Shown here piece by piece: positions 1 through 8,774 of a stretch of 64,000 nucleotides of DNA. Each line of letters starts with the position of its first letter. Position 1 is the stretch's first letter. A program made the translations under genes and the position numbers. A model generated the notes under the pieces. It did no database searches, had not been told where the DNA came from, and was given only the letters and a program-made list of their open reading frames with translations. The stretch spans positions 992,001-1,056,000 of the forward strand of contig NZ_CP136651.1 in assembly GCF_036784765.1 (NCBI RefSeq), read 5' to 3'. This DNA comes from Novosphingobium sp. ZN18A2 (lineage in GTDB: Bacteria > Pseudomonadota > Alphaproteobacteria > Sphingomonadales > Sphingomonadaceae).

Positions 1-369
1 CGATTCCTGCGCTTCGATCAAAAGCCGCTTCTGTTCGTCGAAGTTCGCCGCCTTTTCGCGCAGCGTTGCCAGTTCGGTCGAAAGCTGGCGCTGTTCGCGT
101 TGCAGCGTTTCAACCGCCTGGGCATGATCGCGCCGTGCGGCGTCCAGCGTTTCCGCCAGTGCGTCGGCCTGTTTCGCGCGTTCGCTGGCACCGGCAAGGT
201 CGGTAATCGCCTGGCGGAACCTTTCGTCCAGCGCCTTTGCCTCCGCATCGCGCTCCGCATGACGCGCACGCCATTCGGCGACGGGACGCGAGGCGAAATA
301 GAAGCCGAGCAGCAGGCCGACGACAAGCCCGGTGACAAGCGTGAGGATGGCAAGAAGTGTAGGGTCCAT
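1..369 (-). CDS. rmuC: DNA recombination protein RmuC, N-terminal part
   Basis: Partial gene; the 3' part lies beyond the left edge, and 123 codons are visible from the ATG at 369. The protein opens with a hydrophobic segment (about residues 5-25, LLAILTLVTGLVVGLLLGFY) and then a long charged helical region rich in Ala, Glu, Arg and Gln, predicted as coiled coil. That is the usual N-terminal layout of RmuC: membrane anchor, coiled coil, then a nuclease-like domain, which is not in view. RmuC limits recombination between inverted repeats. It lies just upstream of def on the same strand, 68 bases away. The call rests on the N-terminal layout and the def neighbourhood, so it is good but not certain. 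Confidence 0.75.
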   Translation of the reverse strand, partial: MDPTLLAILTLVTGLVVGLLLGFYFASRPVAEWRARHAERDAEAKALDERFRQAITDLAGASERAKQADALAETLDAARRDHAQAVETLQREQRQLSTELATLREKAANFDEQKRLLIEAQES

Positions 370-437
370 CGTGCGATCCTATGCGGAACGCAACGGGAAC
401 GCCAGAGGGGATCGGGAATATCCCCCGGCCAGTTGCC

Positions 438-1004
438 TCACGCCGCCTTGCGCAGCTTGTCCAGCTTCTTCAGCGCCATGTTGCGCTTCAGGCGGGACAG
501 GTGGTCGATGAACAGGATGCCTTCGAGGTGGTCCATCTCGTGCTGCAGGCACGTGGCCATCAGCCCTTCCAGGTCTTCCTCGTGCGTCTTGCCGTCCAGA
601 TCCTGCCAGCGCACGCGGCAGCGGGCCGGGCGTTCGACTTCGGCATAGATCTCGGGCACCGAAAGGCAGCCTTCGTTATAGACCGAATGTTCGTCCGACG
701 GGTCGAGAATCTCGGGGTTGATGAAGAGCCGCGGTTCCTTTTTCGTGGGCTGGTGGGTGTGTTCGTGCCCGCCATGGTTGCACACTTCGGGCTCCGCGTC
801 GGGATCGTCGGGCTGGAGATCGATCACCAGAACGCGCAGCGGCACGCCCACCTGAATGGCGGCGAGGCCGATGCCGGGGGCTTCGTACATCGTCTCGAAC
901 ATATCGTCGACGAGCGTCCTGAGCTCGTCATCGAACGTGGTCACGGGTTCGGACACCGCCTTCAGGCGCGGGTCGGGAACTTCAAGGATCTCGCGAATAG
1001 CCAT
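438..1004 (-). CDS. def: peptide deformylase
   Basis: Removes the formyl group from the N-terminal methionine of new proteins in the cytoplasm. All three deformylase motifs are present: GIGLAA (44-49), EGCLS with the metal-binding Cys113, and HEMDH (155-159) with the two His ligands and the catalytic Glu. The length, 188 residues, is normal. Unusual is an insertion at about residues 65-90 between motifs 1 and 2, acidic and then His-rich ([10 protein letters not shown]), carrying a Cys and several His that could bind metal. Fmt, the enzyme that adds the formyl group, is encoded 0.8 kb away on the other strand, a common def-fmt linkage here split by recR. Confidence 0.97.
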   Translation of the reverse strand: MAIREILEVPDPRLKAVSEPVTTFDDELRTLVDDMFETMYEAPGIGLAAIQVGVPLRVLVIDLQPDDPDAEPEVCNHGGHEHTHQPTKKEPRLFINPEILDPSDEHSVYNEGCLSVPEIYAEVERPARCRVRWQDLDGKTHEEDLEGLMATCLQHEMDHLEGILFIDHLSRLKRNMALKKLDKLRKAA

Positions 1005-1074
1005 GCCTTGCAGATAAGCGCGATGAGAGCGGTTCGCAAGGAATCGTGCGCGCGGGAATTGCGATCAGCGTGAT

Positions 1075-1119
1075 CGTTTGCCCACGCCCGGCGCGTCACG
1101 CTTGCGGGGTGGGCAAACG
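1075..1119. other. hairpin downstream of recR
   Basis: Perfect 11-bp inverted repeat (CGTTTGCCCAC at 1075-1085 against 1109-1119) with a GC-rich 23-base loop. It sits just past the recR stop (1127) in the recR direction and upstream of def. It could end recR transcription, but there is no T-run, so it is not a clear intrinsic terminator. Confidence 0.35.
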
Positions 1120-1126
1120 TGCCGGC

Positions 1127-1723
1127 TTAACCCACCGGCCTTCTGGCGCGCAGCGCCTGCGCCAGTGTGCCCTCGTCCAGATAATCCAGCTCGCCACCCA
1201 CCGGCAGGCCATGCGCGAGTTGCGTCACGCGCACGGGCATGCCTTCGAGCCGTTCGGCGATATAGTGCGCGGTGGTCTGCCCCTCCAGCGTGGCGTTCAT
1301 CGCCAGCACCACTTCGTCGATCCCGCCCGCGCCGATCCGGTCAAGCAGGCTGGCGATGGTCAGGTCTTCTGGCGTTACGCCGTCCAGCGCGGAAAGCCGA
1401 CCGCCCAGCACGTGATAGCGCCCGGTGAACAGCCTTGCGCGGTCAAGCGCCCACAGGTCCGCCACGTCTTCCACCACGCAGATGCTGCGCTGGTCGCGGC
1501 GCGGATCGGCGCAGACGCCGCAGGGGTTCGACGTGTCGACGTTGCCGCAGGTGGAGCATTCGACCAGCGTATCGCGCACTTGCGCCAGTGCTTCCACCAG
1601 TTGCACCAGCGACGTTTCGCGCCGTTTGATCAACCACAGCACCGCACGCCGCGCCGAGCGGGGGCCAAGCCCCGGCAGGCGGGCGAGCGCGGAACTGAGT
1701 GCCTCGATCTCTTGCGATGCCAT
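1127..1723 (-). CDS. recR: recombination mediator RecR
   Basis: Works with RecF/RecO to load RecA on gapped DNA. The 198-residue product has an N-terminal helix-hairpin-helix ([14 protein letters not shown], about 13-26), a four-cysteine zinc finger (Cys56, Cys59, Cys68, Cys71) and a Toprim domain beginning near 79 (SICVVED). The reading frame stays open far upstream, but that part is antisense to fmt; ATG at 1723 begins at the conserved [20 protein letters not shown] and is the right start. It diverges from fmt, with 60 bases between them. Confidence 0.97.
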   Translation of the reverse strand: MASQEIEALSSALARLPGLGPRSARRAVLWLIKRRETSLVQLVEALAQVRDTLVECSTCGNVDTSNPCGVCADPRRDQRSICVVEDVADLWALDRARLFTGRYHVLGGRLSALDGVTPEDLTIASLLDRIGAGGIDEVVLAMNATLEGQTTAHYIAERLEGMPVRVTQLAHGLPVGGELDYLDEGTLAQALRARRPVG

Positions 1724-1783
1724 GGTGCGGGAGATAGGGCCGCGCAGCGTGATCGGAAAGACCGGAATGGGAAAAGACCAGGA

Positions 1784-2689
1784 ATGCGCGTGATCTTCAT
1801 GGGAACCCCCGGCTTTGCCGTTCCGGCGCTTCTGGCGCTGGCCGATGGCGGGCACGATGTGGTGGCCGCCTATACCCAGCCGCCGCGCCGGGCGGGGCGG
1901 GGCAAGAAGCTGCAGCCTTCTGCGGTGCAGCTTGCGGCCGAAGCACGCGGGATAGAGGTGCGCCATCCCCTGTCGCTGAAAGGAGTGGAGGAACAGGCCG
2001 CATTCGCCGCGCTCAAGGCAGATGTCGCGGTGGTCGCCGCTTATGGCCTGATCCTGCCGCAAGCCGTGCTCGATGCGCCGCGCCTTGGCTGCCTGAACGT
2101 CCACGCCAGCCTCTTGCCGCGCTGGCGCGGGGCGGCGCCGGTGCAGCGCGCGATCCTGGCGGGCGATGTGACAACCGGCGTTACCATCATGCAGATGGAA
2201 GCGGGGCTGGATACAGGGCCGATGCTGGCGAAAGCCGCCGTGCCGGTGGAAGGCAAGACGGCGGGCGAACTGACCGAAGAACTGGCGGAAATCGGCGCGC
2301 GGCTGATGGAAGGCGTGCTGGCCGAACACGAACGCTTCCACCCCGTTCCGCAAGGCGAGGACGGCGTTACCTATGCGAAGAAGATCGACAAGGCGGAAAG
2401 CCGGCTGGATTTCACGCGGGCGGCGGTGGAGGTGGAACGGCAGGTCCGCGCTTTCGCGCCCGCGCCGGGGGCATTTTTTGAGCTTGAGGGGGAACGCTAT
2501 CGCGTGCTGGCGGCTTCGGTGGTCGAAGGCGCGGGGCAGCCGGGCACTACGCTCGACGATGCGCTGACCATCGCGTGCGGAGAAGGCGCGATCCGCCCGA
2601 TCATGGTGCAGCGCGCGGGCCGCCCGGCGATGGATACGCCGTCTTTGCTGCGCGGGCGCGCGATACCGGCGGGAACGCGGCTCGGCTGA
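1784..2689 (+). CDS. fmt: methionyl-tRNA formyltransferase
   Basis: Formylates initiator Met-tRNA using 10-formyl-tetrahydrofolate. The product has 301 residues. The N-terminal formyltransferase domain carries [10 protein letters not shown] (5-14) and the catalytic set Asn105, His107 ([12 protein letters not shown]) and Asp143 (GLDTGP). A C-terminal tRNA-binding domain follows from about residue 205. The start is the ATG at 1784, where the family begins (MRVIFMGTP); the frame is open upstream, but that part lies over recR. The stop overlaps the truA start by one base (TGATG), so the two are probably translationally coupled. Confidence 0.97.
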   Translation: MRVIFMGTPGFAVPALLALADGGHDVVAAYTQPPRRAGRGKKLQPSAVQLAAEARGIEVRHPLSLKGVEEQAAFAALKADVAVVAAYGLILPQAVLDAPRLGCLNVHASLLPRWRGAAPVQRAILAGDVTTGVTIMQMEAGLDTGPMLAKAAVPVEGKTAGELTEELAEIGARLMEGVLAEHERFHPVPQGEDGVTYAKKIDKAESRLDFTRAAVEVERQVRAFAPAPGAFFELEGERYRVLAASVVEGAGQPGTTLDDALTIACGEGAIRPIMVQRAGRPAMDTPSLLRGRAIPAGTRLG

Positions 2690-3438
2690 TGCCCCGTTTC
2701 GCGCTCACCATCGAATTCGACGGCGGTCCCTACATGGGGCTGCAACGGCAGGCGCACGGGCCGTCTGTGCAGCAATCGGTGGAAGATGCGGCGTTCGAAG
2801 TGACGGGCGAAAAGGTTACGCTCCACGCCGCCGGGCGCACCGATACCGGCGTTCACGCGCTGGCGATGCGCGCGCATTTCGATCTGTCGCGCGATTTCGA
2901 TCCGTTCCGCATGGGCGAGGCGCTGAACGCAAAGCTCAAGCCGCAGCCCATCGCCGTGCTCGATTGCCGGATCGTGCCCGATGACTGGCACGCCCGCTTT
3001 TCGTGCATCGGCCGGTCTTACCAATACCGCATCGCCAACCGCCGGGCGCCGCTGGCGCTGGAGGCGGGGCGCGCGTGGAGGATCGCGCGCGAACTGGACG
3101 CAGGCGCGATGCACGAAGCCGCGCAGGAACTTGTCGGCCTGCATGATTTCACCACGTTCCGCTCCGTCCATTGCCAGGCGCAAAGCCCGGTCAAGACGCT
3201 CGACCGGCTGGACGTGCGGCGCGAGGGCGATCACGTTATCATACGTGCGGCGGCGCGCAGCTTCCTGCACCATCAGGTCCGCTCCATGGTCGGGTGCCTG
3301 TCACTGGTGGGAGAGGGGCGCTGGACGCGCGCGGACCTTGCCGATGCGCTCGCCGCAAAAGACCGTTGCAAATTGGGACTTAATGCCCCACCCGAAGGGC
3401 TGTACTTCGTAAAAGCAACATATCCGGGAGAAGAGTGA
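2689..3438 (+). CDS. truA: tRNA pseudouridine(38-40) synthase
   Basis: Makes pseudouridine at positions 38-40 of the tRNA anticodon arm. The 249-residue product has the signature GRTDTGVHA (49-57), with catalytic Asp52, and the later conserved blocks SYQYRI and [11 protein letters not shown]. The ATG at 2689 overlaps the fmt stop. The gene ends at 3438 in another one-base overlap with the oxidoreductase that follows, so fmt, truA and the oxidoreductase form one tight transcription unit. Confidence 0.97.
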   Translation: MPRFALTIEFDGGPYMGLQRQAHGPSVQQSVEDAAFEVTGEKVTLHAAGRTDTGVHALAMRAHFDLSRDFDPFRMGEALNAKLKPQPIAVLDCRIVPDDWHARFSCIGRSYQYRIANRRAPLALEAGRAWRIARELDAGAMHEAAQELVGLHDFTTFRSVHCQAQSPVKTLDRLDVRREGDHVIIRAAARSFLHHQVRSMVGCLSLVGEGRWTRADLADALAAKDRCKLGLNAPPEGLYFVKATYPGEE

Positions 3439-4547
3439 TGACCACCACGGGCAAGCAGATCTTCACGACGCTGGAAGCGGACGGCACGCTGACCGTCGAA
3501 GTGGCCGAATCCACGTTCCCCGATCCCACCGGCAACCAGGTGCTGGTGAAGATGGAGGCCGCGCCGATCAACCCTTCGGACCTTGCGCTGCTGTTCGGGC
3601 CTGCGGACCTGAAGAACGCGACCTATTCGCCGGGCAAGGTCGTCGCGAAAATGCCCGAACCTTTCGCCAGCGGGGCGAAGGGCCGCCACGGCCAGCGCCT
3701 GCCGGTGGGCAACGAAGGTGCGGGCACGGTGATTGCGGCGGGCGATTCGCCGGCGGCGCAGGCACTGGTCGGCCAGCGCGTCGCCTGCGTTCCGGGCCAT
3801 GCCTATTCCGAATACGCGATTGCCGATGCGATGATGTGCCTGCCGCTGGGCGACATTTCCGCGCGCGACGGCGCTTCGGCTTTCGTCAACCCGATGACAT
3901 CGCTCGGCTTTGTCGAGAACGCGAAGATGGAAGGCCAGAAGGCTATCGTCCATTCGGCGGCGGCTTCCAATCTTGGCCAGATGCTGCTGCGCATCTGCCA
4001 GGAAGACGGGATCGAACTGGTCAACATCGTGCGCAAGGCCGAACAGGCCGAACTGCTGCGGGGGATGGGCGCGAAATACGTGGTCAACTCGTCCGACCCG
4101 GACTTCATGAAGCAGCTTCGCGAAGCGATCGACGCGACCGACGCGTTTTACGGCTTCGATCCGATCGGCGGCGGCACGATGGTCGATTCGGTCTTCAAGG
4201 CGATGGAGCAGGTCGCCGTGTCGAAGATGAAGGACTATAACCGCTATGGCTCCAACCAGCAGAAGAAGATGTACATCTACGGCCGTCTGGACCTTGGGCC
4301 GACCATCCTGACGCCCGCATACGGCTTTGGCTGGACGCTTGCCGGATGGCTGCTCACGCCGTTCCTTGCCAATGCCGGAATGGAAACGATGCAGCGCATG
4401 CGCCAGCGCGTTCTGGACAACCTGACAACCACCTTCGCCAGCCACTACAAGGCCGAGGTCAGCCTTGAGGGCATGCTCGAAAAGGACGCGGCGATCGACT
4501 ACGCCGCGATGAACACCGGCGAGAAGTACCTGGTCGTCCCCGCCTGA
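3438..4547 (+). CDS. medium-chain dehydrogenase/reductase, quinone-oxidoreductase-like
   Basis: A 369-residue NAD(P)-dependent oxidoreductase of the zinc-independent MDR superfamily. Visible features are the N-terminal GroES-like part (QVLVKMEAAPINPSDLALLFG, which lacks the catalytic-zinc Cys), NEGAGTVIAAG, and a nucleotide-binding region (AIVHSAAASNLGQMLLRICQ) with an AASNLG loop in place of the usual AxxGGVG. The start is ATG 3438, which overlaps the truA stop and follows GGGAGAAG; a GTG one codon earlier is less likely. The substrate cannot be told from sequence. Its place after fmt-truA looks like shared transcription rather than shared function. Confidence 0.8.
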   Translation: MTTTGKQIFTTLEADGTLTVEVAESTFPDPTGNQVLVKMEAAPINPSDLALLFGPADLKNATYSPGKVVAKMPEPFASGAKGRHGQRLPVGNEGAGTVIAAGDSPAAQALVGQRVACVPGHAYSEYAIADAMMCLPLGDISARDGASAFVNPMTSLGFVENAKMEGQKAIVHSAAASNLGQMLLRICQEDGIELVNIVRKAEQAELLRGMGAKYVVNSSDPDFMKQLREAIDATDAFYGFDPIGGGTMVDSVFKAMEQVAVSKMKDYNRYGSNQQKKMYIYGRLDLGPTILTPAYGFGWTLAGWLLTPFLANAGMETMQRMRQRVLDNLTTTFASHYKAEVSLEGMLEKDAAIDYAAMNTGEKYLVVPA

Positions 4548-4650
4548 CGCGGGAGCAAAACCGGCTCTTGTCCATTGTAAGGAGGAAGGGCGCGTCCGCG
4601 GCCCCCGCCGCACGCGCCTGCCCTTGCAATCACGGACAGGAGCATTGCCG

Positions 4651-5205
4651 ATGGCGACCATCGCCGAACCCGAAGCGAAATTTACAGATACCCGCACGCT
4701 GCGCGAAAATGCGCGCAAGGACATAGAGCAAGGCCCGGTCACCTCGTCCTATCCCAAGGACCGCGAAGTGATCGTAGAACAGCTGAACAAGGCGCTGGCG
4801 ACCGAGTGGGTTTGCGTGATGCGCTATATGCGCCACTACTACATGGCGGACGGTATGGTGTCTGAGCCGATCAAGGCGCATTTCCTGGCCCACGCTCAGG
4901 AAGAACAGGGCCATGCGGGCCAGTTGGCCGAACGCATCGTGCAACTGGGCGGAGAGCCCGACCTCGATCCCGCGACGTTTACCGGCCGGAGCCATGCCGA
5001 ATACCGCGAAGGCAACTCGCTGAAGGACATGGTGAAGGAAAACCTTGTTGCAGAGCGTATCGCGGTGGAAGCCTACAAGGAACTGATCGCCTATGTGGCG
5101 GACCGCGATCCCACCACGCGCACGATGCTGGAAGGCATCCTGGCGATGGAAGAAGACCACGCCGACGAATTCCGCGACCTGCTGGAAGGCTGGCAGGGCG
5201 ACTGA
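4651..5205 (+). CDS. ferritin-like (bacterioferritin/Dps-type) protein
   Basis: A 184-residue four-helix ferritin-like protein. The di-iron type ligands are recognisable: a Glu in helix 1 (TEWVCVMRYMRHYY), the paired motif AQEEQGHAGQLAERI with ExxH spacing, a Glu in LVAERIAVEAY, and MEEDHADEFRDLL as the last ExxH. This fits the bacterioferritin-like group found in many alphaproteobacteria, with a role in iron storage or oxidative-stress protection. The start is ATG 4651, 10 bases after GGACAGGAG; the frame is open upstream without a better start. It is single, with a terminator 26 bases after the stop. Confidence 0.88.
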   Translation: MATIAEPEAKFTDTRTLRENARKDIEQGPVTSSYPKDREVIVEQLNKALATEWVCVMRYMRHYYMADGMVSEPIKAHFLAHAQEEQGHAGQLAERIVQLGGEPDLDPATFTGRSHAEYREGNSLKDMVKENLVAERIAVEAYKELIAYVADRDPTTRTMLEGILAMEEDHADEFRDLLEGWQGD

Positions 5206-5230
5206 TCCACGACCAGGCCCCGCATGAACG

Positions 5231-5264
5231 AAAAACGGCGCCTCCCATGCGGGGGCGCCGTTTT
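5231..5264. terminator. bidirectional intrinsic terminator
   Basis: Stem ACGGCGCC (5235-5242) pairs with GGCGCCGT (5254-5261), with further pairs toward the loop. An A-run precedes it on the left and a T-run follows it on the right. It lies between the converging ferritin-like gene (plus) and cobS (minus) and can serve both. Confidence 0.88.
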
Positions 5265-5286
5265 GCATTTGCAGTGCGATAATGCG

Positions 5287-6279
5287 TTACGCCTTGTGGG
5301 CGACGCTTTCCGGCAAATCCTTGTTGAACACCCGCTGGTAGTATTCGGCCACCAGCATGCGTTCGCTCTCGTCGCACTTGTTGAGGAACGAGAGGCGGAA
5401 GGCGAAACCCACGTCCTTGAAGATTTCCGCGTTCTGCGCCCAGGTGATGACCGTGCGCGGGCTCATCACCGTGGAGATATCGCCGCCCATGAAGCCTTGC
5501 CGGGTCAGGTCGGCCACGCGCACCATGTCGGCAATGGTCTTTTCGTCCATGCCCGGCACCTTCTTGTGCACGATCTCGCTCTCCACCGCGCCGGGCAGGT
5601 AATTGAGGCCGACGATGATGTTCCAGCGGTCCATCTGCGCCTGGTTGATCGCCTGCGTACCGTGATAAAGCCCGCTGGTATCGCCGAGGCCCACCGTGTT
5701 GGCGGTGGCGAACAGGCGGAAATAGGGGTTCGGGCGGATTACGCGGTTCTGGTCGAGCAGCGTCAGCTTGCCTTCGGTTTCCAGCACGCGCTGGATCACG
5801 AACATCACGTCGGGCCGCCCCGCGTCGTATTCGTCGAACACCAGCGCCACCGGGTGCTGCAATGCCCAGGGCAGCAGGCCTTCGCGGAATTCGGTGACCT
5901 GCAAGCCGTCGCGCAGCACGATCGCATCACGGCCGACAAGGTCGATACGGCTGATGTGGGCATCCAGGTTGATGCGCACGCAGGGCCAGTTGAGCCGCGC
6001 CGCGACCTGCTCGATGTGGGTCGACTTGCCGGTGCCGTGATAGCCTTGCACGATCACGCGGCGGTTGAACGCAAAGCCCGCCAGGATCGCCAGCGTGGTG
6101 TCCGGATCGAAGACGTATGTCTCGTCGATGTCGGGCGTCCGCTCGTCCGGCGCGCTGAAGGCAGGCACCTTCATGTCGATATCGATCCCGAAGGTCTCGC
6201 GCACGTCAACCTCGCGGTCGGGCGCGGTCAGGACGGTGCCTTCGGAATTGTCGGTCTTGATGTTGGATATCTCGGTCAT
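5287..6279 (-). CDS. cobS: CobS-type AAA+ ATPase (cobaltochelatase subunit family)
   Basis: A 330-residue MoxR-like AAA+ ATPase, the CobS subunit family of aerobic cobaltochelatase. Walker A is GYHGTGKST (79-87), Walker B is [11 protein letters not shown] near 145, and the sensor region is [20 protein letters not shown]. The N-terminal part ([13 protein letters not shown]) is typical of CobS. No CobT or CobN is in the window and no other cobalamin genes are nearby. In sphingomonads CobS homologues are often kept without the pathway, so the real role may be another AAA+/MIDAS partner system. It is divergent from the TetR gene, with the TetR operator between them. Confidence 0.9.
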   Translation of the reverse strand: MTEISNIKTDNSEGTVLTAPDREVDVRETFGIDIDMKVPAFSAPDERTPDIDETYVFDPDTTLAILAGFAFNRRVIVQGYHGTGKSTHIEQVAARLNWPCVRINLDAHISRIDLVGRDAIVLRDGLQVTEFREGLLPWALQHPVALVFDEYDAGRPDVMFVIQRVLETEGKLTLLDQNRVIRPNPYFRLFATANTVGLGDTSGLYHGTQAINQAQMDRWNIIVGLNYLPGAVESEIVHKKVPGMDEKTIADMVRVADLTRQGFMGGDISTVMSPRTVITWAQNAEIFKDVGFAFRLSFLNKCDESERMLVAEYYQRVFNKDLPESVAHKA

Positions 6280-6520
6280 CGCCCCCGTCGCCTATAGGGA
6301 TGTAGCGCCTGCTGCAATATCCTTGGCCAACAGATTGCGATTTGCCGGCCGGGAGAATGCCCGTTGCGGAAGGTTTGCTGCGTTGCGCTGTCGCCCTTCG
6401 TCGGCAATGCGCGCGATTGAGTGGCCCGGTGCGCCGGTGCCGCCACGCCCCTGACGGCGCGCCTTTCGCCAGACCGCCTCTGAAAGGAAACGAGTGGAGA
6501 CCGTGCGTCGGTGCCGGCGC

Positions 6521-6548
6521 TGGACACATACCAACCGGTTGGTATGTT
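6521..6548 (+). promoter_or_regulatory. TetR promoter with palindromic operator in the spacer
   Basis: A perfect 22-bp palindrome occupies 6526-6547; its core is ATACCAACCGGTTGGTAT. It sits between a -35-like TGGACA (6521-6526) and a -10-like TATGTT (6543-6548) with a 16-base spacer, so bound repressor would cover the promoter. The predicted start of transcription is about 6555, the A of the regulator's ATG, and no Shine-Dalgarno sequence is visible, so the transcript may be leaderless. Confidence 0.8.
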
Positions 6549-6554
6549 GCGGCC

Positions 6555-7202
6555 ATGATTCCGAATCGCCCCTTCCGTTCCCCTCCGCAAAACGCGCGCG
6601 GCAAGCTGCTCGAAGCAGGAATAAAGCTGGTGCGCGCAAACGGGTTCGCCGCGACGTCGGTCGATCAGCTGTGCACCGATGCGGGGGTTACCAAGGGCGC
6701 GTTCTTCCACCATTTCCCCAGCAAGGAAGCACTGGGCGTGGCCCTGGCGGACTATTGGTCCGAAAGCACCGGGGCCTTCTTCGCCGATGCGCCGTTCCAC
6801 GCGCTGCCCGATCCGGTCGACCGCGTGCTTGGCTATATCGACTTGCGCATCGCCTTGCTGGACGGCCCGCCAGAGGCGTTTTCGTGCGTTGCCGGAACGA
6901 TGGTGCAAGAGGCGTTCGGGTCCAGCGACGCAATCCGTATCGCCTGCGAAGCCAGCATCCTGGGCAATGCCCGCGCGCTGGAAGACGATATCGCGGCGGC
7001 GCTTGCCGCGCGAGGCGTGGAGGGCGTTACCGCGTCCAGCCTGGCGCAGTTCGTGCAGGTCGTGATCCAGGGCGCCTTCGTGCTCGCCAAGTCGCGCGGG
7101 GAACGCATCGCGGCCGATGTCGCGCGCGAACAGCTTGGCCACCTCAGGCGCTATTTCGAAATGCTCTTCAAACAGGAGACTTCAGATGCCGATGAATCCT
7201 GA
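6555..7202 (+). CDS. TetR/AcrR family transcriptional regulator
   Basis: A 215-residue repressor. The N-terminal helix-turn-helix is clear (SVDQLCTDAGVTKGAFFHHF, about 36-55), followed by a divergent ligand-binding domain. A perfect palindrome starts 29 bases before the ATG, which strongly suggests autoregulation. The downstream GST gene begins inside the last 17 bases of this gene, so repressor and GST are co-transcribed and the GST is the likely first target. The ligand is unknown; an electrophile or xenobiotic is a reasonable guess given the neighbours. Confidence 0.93.
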   Translation: MIPNRPFRSPPQNARGKLLEAGIKLVRANGFAATSVDQLCTDAGVTKGAFFHHFPSKEALGVALADYWSESTGAFFADAPFHALPDPVDRVLGYIDLRIALLDGPPEAFSCVAGTMVQEAFGSSDAIRIACEASILGNARALEDDIAAALAARGVEGVTASSLAQFVQVVIQGAFVLAKSRGERIAADVAREQLGHLRRYFEMLFKQETSDADES

Positions 7203-7839
7203 TGCTGCGATAGAAGTGACGGCCTTTGGCTGGGTGCCCGATTTCGCGCGCGGACAGGTGCGGGATCTGCGCGTGAGATGGGCGCTGGAGGAAGCGGGCC
7301 TTTCCTATCGCACGCGCCTGCTTACCGGAGAGCGGCCCGCCGAATATTATCGCGAACAGCCCTGGGGGCAGGTTCCGTTCTATCGGGAAGGCGCGCTGCA
7401 ACTGTTCGAGTGCGGCGCAATCGCGCTGCACATCGCCGAACGATCCGAAGCCCTGTTGCCGCGTGACGAGGTGGGGCGCGGGCGGGCCATCGCCTGGCTG
7501 TTCGCGGCGCTCAATTCGATGGACGTTCCGGTGATGGGCCATGTCGTCGCCACGGCGTTCCATGCGGACGAGCCATGGTCGCCGGGCGCGTCGCGCGCGT
7601 TTGGCGAGTTTCTGCGCGGCCGCCTTGCCCGGCTGGGCGACTGGCTGGGCGACAGCGAATGGCTTGAGGATCGCTTTACCGTGGGTGACCTGATGATGGT
7701 GGCGACGCTGCGCAGCGATCTGGCGCTGGAGCATGCGCCGGACAATGTCGTTGCCTATGTCCGGCGCGGGGAAGCGCGCCCCGCCTTCCGCCGCGCGCTT
7801 GACGCGCACCTTGCGGACCTGTCCCCGGACCCGGCCTGA
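7186..7839 (+). CDS. glutathione S-transferase family protein
   Basis: A 217-residue GST. The N-terminal thioredoxin-like domain (about 8-85) includes RDLRVRWALEEAGLSY, the cis-Pro region QVPFYREGALQLFECGAIALHIAER, and a C-terminal helical domain with WLEDRFTVGDLMM. The start is ATG 7186, 7 bases after AGGAG (7174-7178) and inside the end of the TetR gene; a second ATG lies two codons on. The overlap implies translational coupling. It is probably induced when the TetR regulator releases its operator. The substrate is unknown. Confidence 0.9.
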   Translation: MPMNPDAAIEVTAFGWVPDFARGQVRDLRVRWALEEAGLSYRTRLLTGERPAEYYREQPWGQVPFYREGALQLFECGAIALHIAERSEALLPRDEVGRGRAIAWLFAALNSMDVPVMGHVVATAFHADEPWSPGASRAFGEFLRGRLARLGDWLGDSEWLEDRFTVGDLMMVATLRSDLALEHAPDNVVAYVRRGEARPAFRRALDAHLADLSPDPA

Positions 7840-7946
7840 CGGGCGTATCGCGTTCGCAAATCGGACCATTGGCGAGAGTTGGACGCCGAACCCCCGCACG
7901 ATCTGCCGGCGATCTGCCGACAGGCCCGACATAAAGGAGCAGGACA

Positions 7947-8726
7947 ATGGCTGACGGCTTCATCTGGTACGAATTGATGACCACCGATCCGCAGGCGGCG
8001 CGCGCGTTTTATCGCGCGGTGGTCGGCTGGGAGATCGAGGCGGAACCCGCCGGAGAGATGGATTACCGCATGATCGTGCGATCGGACGGTGGCCATGCTG
8101 GCGGCGTGTTGCGCCTGACCGACGCAATGCGCGACGGCGGCGCACGGCCCGGCTGGCTGGGATATCTCTACACCGCGGACGTCGATGCGCTTGTCGCCGC
8201 GACCGTGGCCGACGGCGGCAGCGTGCATATGCCCGCCGTGGATATGCCCGTCGGCCGCATGGCGATGATCGCCGATCCGCAGGGCGCGACGTTCTATGCG
8301 ATGACGCCGGTCCCGCCCGAAGGCCGGCCCGATGCGCAAAGCGACGTGTTCTCTGTCGACCGGCCCCAGCACGTGCGCTGGAACGAACTGCAAAGCACCG
8401 ATCCTGCCGCTTCGGTCGCGTTCTATACCGGGCATTTCGGCTGGACCCAGGAAGGCGCGATGCCGATGGGCGATCTGGGCGATTACATGTTCATCCAGCA
8501 GGACGGCGTGGGCATCGGCGCGATCATGCGCAAGCTGCCGCATGTGCCGGCCAGCGCATGGGGCTTCTATATCGGCGTCGACGATATCGACCGGGCGGTG
8601 ACGGCGGTCGGGCCGGCGGGCGGCAAGCTGCTCGGCCCGGTCGAGCAGATCCCCGGCGGCGAGTTCACCGTCCACGCAGCGGACCCGCAGGGCGCGGCAT
8701 TCGGACTGGTTGGCCCGCGCGGTTGA
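7947..8726 (+). CDS. two-domain VOC (glyoxalase-like) protein
   Basis: A 259-residue protein made of two vicinal-oxygen-chelate modules. The first starts FIWYELMTTDPQAARAFYRA (about 5-24); the second starts VRWNELQSTDPAASVAFYTG (near 142) with the same W-x-E-L-x-(S/T)-x-D-x-x-A pattern. This duplication is typical of the CFP-30B-like VOC proteins. A detoxification or small-molecule binding role is likely, but metal and substrate are unknown. The start follows AAAGGAG at 7933-7939. It is separated from the GST by 107 bases, which hold only a short direct repeat (GATCTGCCG). Confidence 0.88.
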   Translation: MADGFIWYELMTTDPQAARAFYRAVVGWEIEAEPAGEMDYRMIVRSDGGHAGGVLRLTDAMRDGGARPGWLGYLYTADVDALVAATVADGGSVHMPAVDMPVGRMAMIADPQGATFYAMTPVPPEGRPDAQSDVFSVDRPQHVRWNELQSTDPAASVAFYTGHFGWTQEGAMPMGDLGDYMFIQQDGVGIGAIMRKLPHVPASAWGFYIGVDDIDRAVTAVGPAGGKLLGPVEQIPGGEFTVHAADPQGAAFGLVGPRG

Positions 8727-8774
8727 TTGCATTATTCGTTCTATATATGTTCCAAACGCGAAGGGAGAGTCGCC

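Noticed and set aside
6526..6547. TetR palindrome as a relic of the foldback element, since both contain ATACCAACC
   Set aside because: Only nine bases agree and the palindrome is perfect and ideally placed as an operator; shared bases are likely chance.
7840..7946. Regulatory repeat GATCTGCCG in the GST-VOC gap
   Set aside because: Only nine bases, repeated once without symmetry; too weak to call an operator.
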